Shown here: piece after piece, positions 54,501-63,500 of the stretch
Numbering within the stretch: the first letter of the stretch is position 1
Layout of the letters: the number at the start of each line of letters is the position of its first letter
Source: Eulemur rufifrons
Lineage: Eukaryota; Chordata; Mammalia; Primates; Lemuridae
Reading direction: 5' to 3'
Assembly: GCF_041146395.1 (NCBI RefSeq)
Contig: NC_091002.1
Location: 5,574,501-5,638,500, forward strand
Length of the DNA: 64,000 bases
The notes under the pieces: model-generated
Seen by the model: the letters and a program-made list of their open reading frames with translations, nothing else
Told to the model about the DNA's origin: nothing
The model's database searches: none
Translations under genes and position numbers: made by a program

Positions 54501-57500
54501 CAACCACCTGGAGCTGTTGCAGGGGTGGGACAGGACTACCTCACAGGGAGGAGGGGGGCGGGATCACCTCTGGCAGGGGTAGGGAGGATGGGACCACCCC
54601 ACAGGGAGGAGTGGGGTAGGACCGCCACTGGGGTGCAGGGTGGAGGGTGCAGGACCACCTCTTGGGGTGGGGCCTTGTGCTGCCCACCTGGTCTCTGCGT
54701 CACTCAGAGAGAGCTGGAGGTGGCGGGACCAGGCCGCCGGCGGAGGCGAGTGCAGTTCATAACACTAGTTTATATTCTATCGCTGTTCTTTCAATTAAAT
54801 GTAGGTGAATCTGAAGTAGTTAGATTTAGTCTAAATCCACACAGCTGAGGAAACCAGTGCTCTTTCTCCTTCTCATTTCTTTCTCTGAATTTTCACTGAG
54901 GGGCTTTTATCTTCCCCTTAATCCTACCATTTCTGTCAGGACATAATCTCTTTCTCAAATTTACATTTTAATTACAAGGCCAGCTGAACTAGGTAAAATC
55001 AATAATGTCAGCGCTCCGCAGCCCAACTTTGCGCTGAAGCCCCAGCCTCTCCATTTCCTGCTATCGATTTATCTCTCCGCACTGTCTGCTTTAGTGCCTC
55101 AGGCAAATAGGTGCCACTTGGTCAATTTAAACAAAAAAGGGGATTTGGACATTTTTATGATTCTTTCTAAAAGCAACTGTGGGAGTGAATTTGAGCCAAG
55201 ATACTGTACTCAAGTTAGACACCTTGTGGGGCTTGGGTGGGGGCGGGCAGCTGGCCGGGCTTTCCCAGGTACCTGAGGCCTCTTGTTTTTCCAAGAGTCA
55301 TTATTCTTCCTGCAAATGCATGCTCTCGGTGCCCGAGGAATGCTGTCTGCTTTTTGGGTTTTTACTTTGAAAGTATGTCAGCGAGATTGATTTTCTACAA
55401 CAATGTGAAAATGGTAGTGTTTTTTTAGTGCCCTGAGTATTTACCCTGCTTTAACACGCTTACCCATCTTTTTAATGGTTTAAAACAACAAATCAATGAA
55501 AAATATATTTCATTCTTGTAACTCTTAGGAATTCTCATATTGATCTTTTGGCTGTGATTGTATCTGAATGTCACAGTGTTCATGTATCAGCCTTGCCTCC
55601 CCTCGTGTGTGCGCATGCACCCGTCTGCTGACTGCGTTGTGGCGGTGTCAGTTAGTGATGATGCATTGCCAAAACACGTGCCCCGTTGAGCGGGGGCATT
55701 TGGAAGTTTTTGCGAGCTAAACCTGAGACACTGCATCAGTTGACAGAGCTGAGTAGGGACTGCCCAGCATCCTCCGAATGTGCACTGCCACCGAGCCTTG
55801 AGGCCTCCAGATGCACACGGTAGCTTTGAGGGGTGGAGAGTCTGACCTTATCACCCCCTCTAAGTGGCTCGGTCTCGTGTCCTCCTCAGCCCATGGGAAC
55901 CTGAGAAATAGGAGTAACCCCGCAAGCGTACGGCAGAGCACAGGGCTTAGCGGCATCCTGGCATTCCTGGGCAGGGTTGGCAAGTGTCTTCTGTAAGGAG
56001 CCAGAGAGCACATTTTCAGCTTTGTGGGCCACATGAGGCCTTAACGCAGTGCTTCAACCTGTTGTGGTGTGGAAGCAGACACCGCCAGGATGCAAGCACG
56101 TGAGCATGGCAGTGTGCCAGTAAAACTTTATTTACAAAACAGGCCCACAACTGCAGTCTGCCGAATACATGTGGTCAGCCTGTGTATACACAGTAAGTCT
56201 ACATCTGTCAGTAAGCATGTCTGTCTAAGTACATGGACTTAGTACATACATGCGTGTGTGTGTGTACGTGTAATATATCACACGTACCTGAGTCATCAGA
56301 CATCTGGGATCTCTGGCTGCCCTTTGCCCTGAACTCCTGACTGCTCTGTGGTCTGAGGACATAGTCGGTGATGAGTCTTCAGAAGTGACTGAGGTCCTTT
56401 CGTGATTTAATACTTGGTTGTCTCTTGTCAGTTTTATGTGTGTTGGGAAAGGACTTTTTGGGTATGAAGTCCCACAGTATCTCTTAGTCTGGTTTTTTTG
56501 ATGATGTCGTACACACCATCCACAATTTGGCTCATTTAATGGCTGCTTTCCAAGAGGGTGTCCCAAAGCCCCCAGCACAGTTGTGGTCCCCAGTTCTTTT
56601 GTGGCCTCTCAGCAGTTATTTTATGTGTTTTGAAGTCACATTTGTAAGTTTTATATTCATATCCATTCACGTTTATTACACATTCACATATTCCTTCTGT
56701 GACTGAAAATCCACTTTTCTAATATAAACATATTATCTCAGCTATCTTTTGTTTCTTGTTTGCATAGTAAATATTTTTTTCATTCCTTTATTTTCAGTTT
56801 TTCGTTAGCCATTTGTTTTAAGTGGATCTCATATAGACAACATGCCACTAAATATATTTAATCTGGTCTGTTTTTACATTGATTTGATTCATTTAATTAA
56901 TAGTTATTATATTTTCAGACATGTTCAAGCCAGTTTATTGCATGCTTCTGTTGACCACACTTTCTCTTTGATTTGCTACTGTTGTCGTTTCTTCTTTTCC
57001 TCACCTTTTATTTGCTAGCTTACCTTTTCTGCTGGTTTTAAAGGCACTCATCTTTTCACTCTTCTGATGATTATCCCTAGTTTTTAAAAGACTCATACAT
57101 ATATTTGCCACATACTGTTTATTTTTGTAGTTTCTCAGTTTCTGTGCTGTCTCCTACATGATACAGGTGGCCTCGCAGCCTCTCCCTGCTGTGGCCTCCT
57201 CCCCCAGTCACCGTGGAGCATCCAGACACCAGCTTAATTTGGATTGTCACGTGCACTCAGGTTGTCGGGCAGGGGTCGCCTTCACAGAGTCGTTTATTCA
57301 GTTGTACTTCCCATATCTCGCCCCGCCTTCCTAAACTTATTTTTCTTCTTGTTGGATTTCTTGCTCTGGAGGAGTTTCCAAGCAGATCTTCCTGTGGTGA
57401 CCCTCTGAGGTCCTGTACGTACAGGCCATTGTCCTTCACCGGCACACGGAAACACGGTTGCGCTGGGGGTAGAGTTCTGAGCCTGAATGTCTTTTCCTTC

Positions 57501-60500
57501 AACAGCTTTAAAATGATCTTTCAAGATCTTGCGTTCGCTGTTGCTGTTAAAAATACTGGTATTGATAGGATTTTTATTTATTTTTTCATTTTAAATTTCT
57601 GCCCTTTATGAACAAAAGGATTTTTATTTCTTCGAAAGTATCAGCTTTTTCTCTTTGGAAGCTTTTCAGGTTTTTCTCTTTATCTTTAATGTTCTTAAAT
57701 TTTCCTGTGACGTTTCTAGCCCTGGTTTTTCCTGTGGCTCTCAGTGAGGCCTCTCATTCCAGGAAAACTTGACTCATTTCTTCACCTCTTTCCTACACTC
57801 CAATTATTTTTCTTCTTCCTGGATTCCAGAAATGAGGACATTGATACTCGCCTCTACCCTTCGCACCTCTGAGCCGTAAAGGTCTCTCCACGCTTTCCCC
57901 ATCTCTGAGTTGTCCATGGCTCCCGGGTGTTGCTGCCGGTCCCGTCAGCCATCTGGCGAGTAATTATTTCACTTGCTTATTTTTCTTGCCCTTCGTTGTC
58001 AGTGCAAGACATCCTCGATGTCCCTTCCTCTTTTTGACTTGTTATTGCTCTGTTCCAGTGTGCTCCCTTAGCTCTTAAAGAACATAGACCACGTCCTTTC
58101 CGTCTTGTCTATCTCATCTGTGGACACTGCCTTGTCTGGACGCGTCACTCCGTCTGTTTTCTTTCAAGGCTGTGTGCTCTCAGCAGTCTGGCTTCCCTGC
58201 CAGTTCACGTTCCTCTGTGTCCCGAGCCAGCCCTGGCTGGCAGGCTCGCTGGGAGGAAGGGCTGCAGTCCAGGCCCAGGTTGCTCTGGCAGTGAGTTTGG
58301 GGAGGCAGGTAGTACCGAGTGTCCTAATCCATACCCTGCCCCGGGACCCCACCGTGAACAGCAGCTGGGGAATGCAGGCCCAAGCCCCGGCTGAGAGGTG
58401 CCGGCAGGGTTCAGGGAGGGCCCCGCAGAGGGGCAGCCTGAGCGCCAGGCCCAAGTCCTTGCCTTAGCATGGGTGGAGGCAGGTCAGGGTTTGGTAGTGT
58501 TGGAAGATCTGTCCTTGCCCTGCCCTAGGGGTGTGGAGGTAGACGCTGGAGTGCAGAGATCACTGGGGCCTGGTGGCTCATCCCTGCCATCTCCCTCGGG
58601 GATGTGGTGATACACAGCACCTTGGCCCATCGAGCTGGTGGCAGGGTGAGCACTCCGTGGCGGCATTAGCAGAGGGGGTGTTGCCAGGACCCCAGTTCTG
58701 GCTGCCTCCCTCCCCCTGGGCTCTCAGAGAAGTCAGCTAAAGCCGTGGAGCAAAGGCATCTCTGTGGACTGGCGGGAAGTGCGCCGCTTTGAACCCCAGC
58801 TTAAAACTGGAGTTTTTACCTCAGTGCCGGAGGTGTGGTTTGGAATCCTGTCAGGAACGCTGTCTGTTTCCTCTTCCTTGCTCCGGTTCGGCCAAGGGGT
58901 GACCTTTGTGTTCTTAGAGGGATGCAGCGTGTACCCTGTGAGTGGCCCCTGTCACGTGCCTGCCCCTCCAGGCCGTGTGTGCCCAGGTTCTGGACACGAA
59001 AGGCCCCGTCTTCTCTGCCACGGGCCTGGGGCTTGGAGGCTGCCCCATTCTCTTTCGTCCTCTCCTTTCACTGCCACAGCTGCACTGTGGGTGGCAGCTG
59101 GCGAGGCTGCGGGCTCCTGCTGCCACCGAGCTCCCCTGAGCCAGCCCAACGGTCTTTCTGGTCAAGCTGGCATGTCAGTGAATCTGGGCAGCACAACCTG
59201 TCAACTGTGCTCCATGCTGGGACCACCAGGGTCCCTGCCGGCCTCCACCATGTCTCACCGAGCATAGCAGGCAGCCTGCTTGTCTGTGAGGGGGAGGTAG
59301 CAGACCCACCCCAGGGGGCTGTGGGAGGATTAAACCCACTAGTGCTGTGGGCACATCCTGCCTGCCCAGTCATGTGGGATGGTGCACGGTGCCCCTGCAC
59401 ATGTGCCCTGCGGTTCTGGGGACATGGTTGAAGTAGACACATGTCTGTCTCAGGGCTGGAGTCAGAGGCCCTGCTGCAGACCCCAGAGAAGAACCTGACT
59501 GCACAGAGCTTACAGGCAAGGACAAGGACAAGGACGAGAAGCGATGAGGAGGCGTCAGACCCCACCTCTGCGGCTGCCCAGCTACAGCGGCTCAGGGACC
59601 GCTTGCCCCTGCCGCCACCCGCGTCTGCCAGGTGACTCCCAGTACTCCATTGCTGGGTCCTCTGGCTGGAGCAGCACAGCCTCTGCCCGGGACATGGCCG
59701 CCCCCACCCCTGCCTCTGCCCCTGCCCAGAGCATGGCCGCCCCTGGGTGCTCAGGACGTTCTTGGCTCCCCCGAAGGAAGCAGGGTCTGCACCCCGGCGC
59801 CTGCCAACATCCGCAACACAGGCAGGGCAGCCTCAGCTCTGGCATGTCGGCCACAGCCCAGGTAGGGCTGGGCTGACAAATACCCTTCTAGGCCCTGCTC
59901 GCCCCTCTGAGAGGGGCCCGGCGGCTGGGCAGCTGCCCTGGGGCACGGTGAAAGACTGCAGACCAGAGGCCAGCAGTTGGCCAGGGCTTAGGGCTTCTCG
60001 CAGGACCTTGGCAGTGGCCCTGAAGCCCAGGCCCAGTGTGGATAGAGGTCATTGCTCACTTGTGCTGACCCAGGGCTCTTGGCTGTACAGTGGGGTGTGG
60101 GGAGGGAGAGGCAGGTGCCTGTGGCTGTCTCCCGGAGTGTGTGGTCAGTATGTCCTGCTCTGTTCTTGTAGCCCCTCCAGGGCACTGCTGGGGCTGGAGG
60201 AGGCCCAGAAACTGACAGCAGAGCGGGCCCGGGCGCCCGTCGTGCCCTACGGAGTAGACCTGTGCTACTGGGGCCAGGAGCAGCCGGCGGCCGGAAAGAT
60301 TCTCAGGTGAGTCCAGGCGTGTCTGGTTGGCAAGGGTGCATGGCCAGGGCCCAGCCTGAGGAGGGGCCTCCCTGGGTCTGAGGCAGCTCTGCCCACCTTC
60401 CAGTGCCGAGAGGGGCGTGGGGGTGGGCCGCGCCTGTTGAACGGGCCTGGGCTCTCTTGGGACTACCGTCCTGGCCCAGCAGGTCTCAGGGCATTTTCTG

Positions 60501-63500
60501 AGCCTTCCTGTTGCTCCTTCGGGAGCCATCCGTGAGGGTCAGGTGTTAACAAAGTGTGAAGGAACAGCCAGAAGAGAGAGCACCCCGCTGAAGGTGGCCG
60601 TCAGACCCATTCAGAGCTCGTTTGTTGAGAGCCTGGGTTGCTCCTGGGACTGCACCCGCCAGAGTGACTACACCCCCCAGTTGTCACAGTGGGCCAGGCC
60701 TGGGGCCCTGCGGGGACGTCTGGGAAGCTGCCCTCCCTGCCCCTCCTTCTTTTGCTGCCTCCACTGCACTGGCTTCTTTCTCTGTAAAGCTGTGAGGAGA
60801 GGGGTGCACAGGGGATTGTCCACTCCTAAATGCAGACCCTCGGGCCTCGGGAGGCCACCTTTCTTTTGTGGCCTGTCAGTGAGCTAGGCCAGGACATTGT
60901 TCACACAGCCAAGGAGGGTGGGGAAGACAGTGCCAAGGTTCTGTTCTGGGAAAGAAGGTACTGCCAGGAGAGCCTGTTCCTGCCCCTCCAGGTGAGCCCT
61001 GCCGCCTGCCCCCTAGGTGAGCCCACCCGAGGCCTGGCTGGGGTGGCTGACAAGGCCCAGGGCCAGGCTGTGTGTGGCTGGCAGGGCGGCGGTGGGACCT
61101 GTGAGGCCGAGGAGGCCGGCTTGGACACAGGAGATGCTGCTGCTGCTGCCTCCCCAGCACCCGCTGCTCAGCCTGAACACCTGACTGTGCTGCAGACACT
61201 GTAAACACAGAGGCTAACATTTGGGGGTCTGCAGGGCTGGGAACCCCACTGTGATGGGGGAGCTCATGGGCCACCTGGGGGCGGACTGGCAGTAGGGCCT
61301 CCAGAGAGGGGCCAGGATGGGGGCACAAGGCAGGAGGGTCCCTCTGCCGGAGTCTTGGCATAGCAACATGTAGCGCCCCTGACCGAGGAGTGCTGGGTGC
61401 CTCGGGTGTCTACTGCTCTGTTCCTGGACACCCAGGGATGGATCACATGTGCCCCGGTGTCCTGGTTGATCCATCCATAGCTCTCTCTATTCCGGGTGTC
61501 TGGCAGGGTCATATGTGAGGGCAGGGCAGCGAGTCCAAGGTACAGATCCCAGGCTTGTTCACAGTGGCACTGGGACGTGAGGGCTCATCAGCTCAGGCCA
61601 GTGTCCTTCAGGCCATGCAGATGCTGCCCTTGGTGTGGGCAGGATGGGGTGGGGCTGGAGGGAGAGTGGGGTGGGCCGCTCAGCAGTCACTTGCATAGGC
61701 CAGGGAAAAAACTGCCACATGTTGCTGTCGGGGGTACCCCAAGGCCAGCACTCAGTTTCAGAGCCCAGCAAGTGACCATAGCCTGCGAGGGGACAATGGG
61801 CAAGTGGGGCTATGGCTCCTCCTACCCAGAAGCCCACACCTGGGGGTGGGCACCTGCCCATCCTGCCTGCCTGGCACCTCAGTGGTGCACGTGTTGTCCT
61901 GGGGCCGTTTGGGAGAGAGGCCTGAGCAGCTTGAAATGAGGACCTGGCTTCATGCCCCTCGTAAGTTCGAATTGTTGCCACGCCCCTATGATATCACCAC
62001 CACCTGCCTGACACTCTACTTTTGTGGTTTCATGCTTCCCCATAGAACAGAGGGCAGATCTCTGAACTTGACTGCTCACAGGTCTGTCGCAGGGGCCAGC
62101 CATGTTTTGAGTGGCAGCACGCACACAGGAGCAGCCATGGCAGCGAAGGGCCCTGGGTCAGAGCCCAGTGGGTGACGCTGTAGGGCTGGCTGCTCGGTGT
62201 TAGTTCCTGGGTATCTGCGTGCGTCTGGCAGGCAGCTGTGAGCGTGGCGCATGTTTGGGCTGCCCACACGACCTTCCTTCTGGCTGGCCCCCACTGAGTG
62301 GACAGGATCATGCCACCAGCTCACGGCCAGCATTCAAGAACCTCGGGGAGCATGGTGTCGCCCCTTTCATCCAGGGGGTCAAGAAGACAAGGCTGGGATA
62401 CTAGGACCTGACCAGGCTTCATGGTTTGGGCAGGGCCAGTAGAGCTGGGGTCCCCGGCTCTGAGACCAGCTCTCTCCACCACGGCCTCTTTGGAAAAGCC
62501 ACCTCCTCAAGGCAGGTGTTTGGTGGCCTGGAAGGCCTGAGCTGGCCTTTGCCTTGGCCAGAGGGAAGGAGAGGGTACCAAGGAAGGCATCCCCATGTCT
62601 GGGTGCATATCAAATGGGGCACACAGCCCGGCCTCTCTTTTCGGGGAGGCCCAGTGGTATGGGCCTTTGGGTGCTGACTTCTGGGCGTTCCCACCGACAT
62701 CTGACTTGCGACTTATCCTGGTCCAGCCAGAGGCATCTGGCCGGGCAGCCAGGTACCATCCTCACCCTAGGCTGCGGGGTACGTGTCCGGGCATTCTTCA
62801 GACCGCTGCCAAGGCTCTGCCGAAGCCAGCTCTCCCTGTGGTGGGTCCAGACCAGACCATGGCGGGGACAGATCAGACACTTGGAGTGGCCCCAGGGGCT
62901 AGGCCTTCTCTGGGCCACTTCTCCCTAGTGGTGGGTTGGGCCTTGGCACCTGTGTCTCTGTCTGTAGGCTGGGGGTCCAGGCAGAGGGTACCAGGGCTCT
63001 GCTCCTCCTGGACCCTTGGGGCAGGGGTGTGGGAGCCCGTGAGCCTCGGTGGGCAGAGCTGACCATTTGTGCTTCCCCAGGAGCCCTTGGCACCCACCCC
63101 TCTGACCGCCCTCACACCTACCATCCCCCACCCATCACTGTGTACCACAGAACAGAGGCCCTGCTCCCAAGAGTCTGGCTGGGGCCAGCTGGAGGTCAGT
63201 GCCAGGGGCAGCGGGGGCTCTATCCCCCACCTAAACATCGAGGGGAGCAGGGTCCCAGTCCTCCAGTGCTAGTGTACCCGGCCCTGCCCCTTCTCTGGCA
63301 TCAACAGAAAAGCGTCATTAACAAGGGCTGGTGACAGCAACAGAGCATGTTACCAGAAATTTAGGAGATAAGGACAAAACCCATTGCCCCTGTGTCTCTG
63401 CACTGCTGCCACGGGCTGGGTGGTGGGTTCCACATGCTCCTTCCTTGGGGTACAGGCGCCACCTGTATTCACACCCCGCACCAATAATGGTGACCTTTAT

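Larger units (their letters stand above)
51780..59453 (+). other. UVSSA: UVSSA intron 8 (7.7 kb)
   Basis: GC-rich at both ends. It contains a purine-rich minisatellite (about 54520-54680), an AT-rich unique block (54740-55560), a hAT remnant (about 55990-56170) and an old antisense L1 (about 56600-58060). The acceptor is GTCTGTCTCAG. No extra exon is recognised. Confidence 0.82.
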
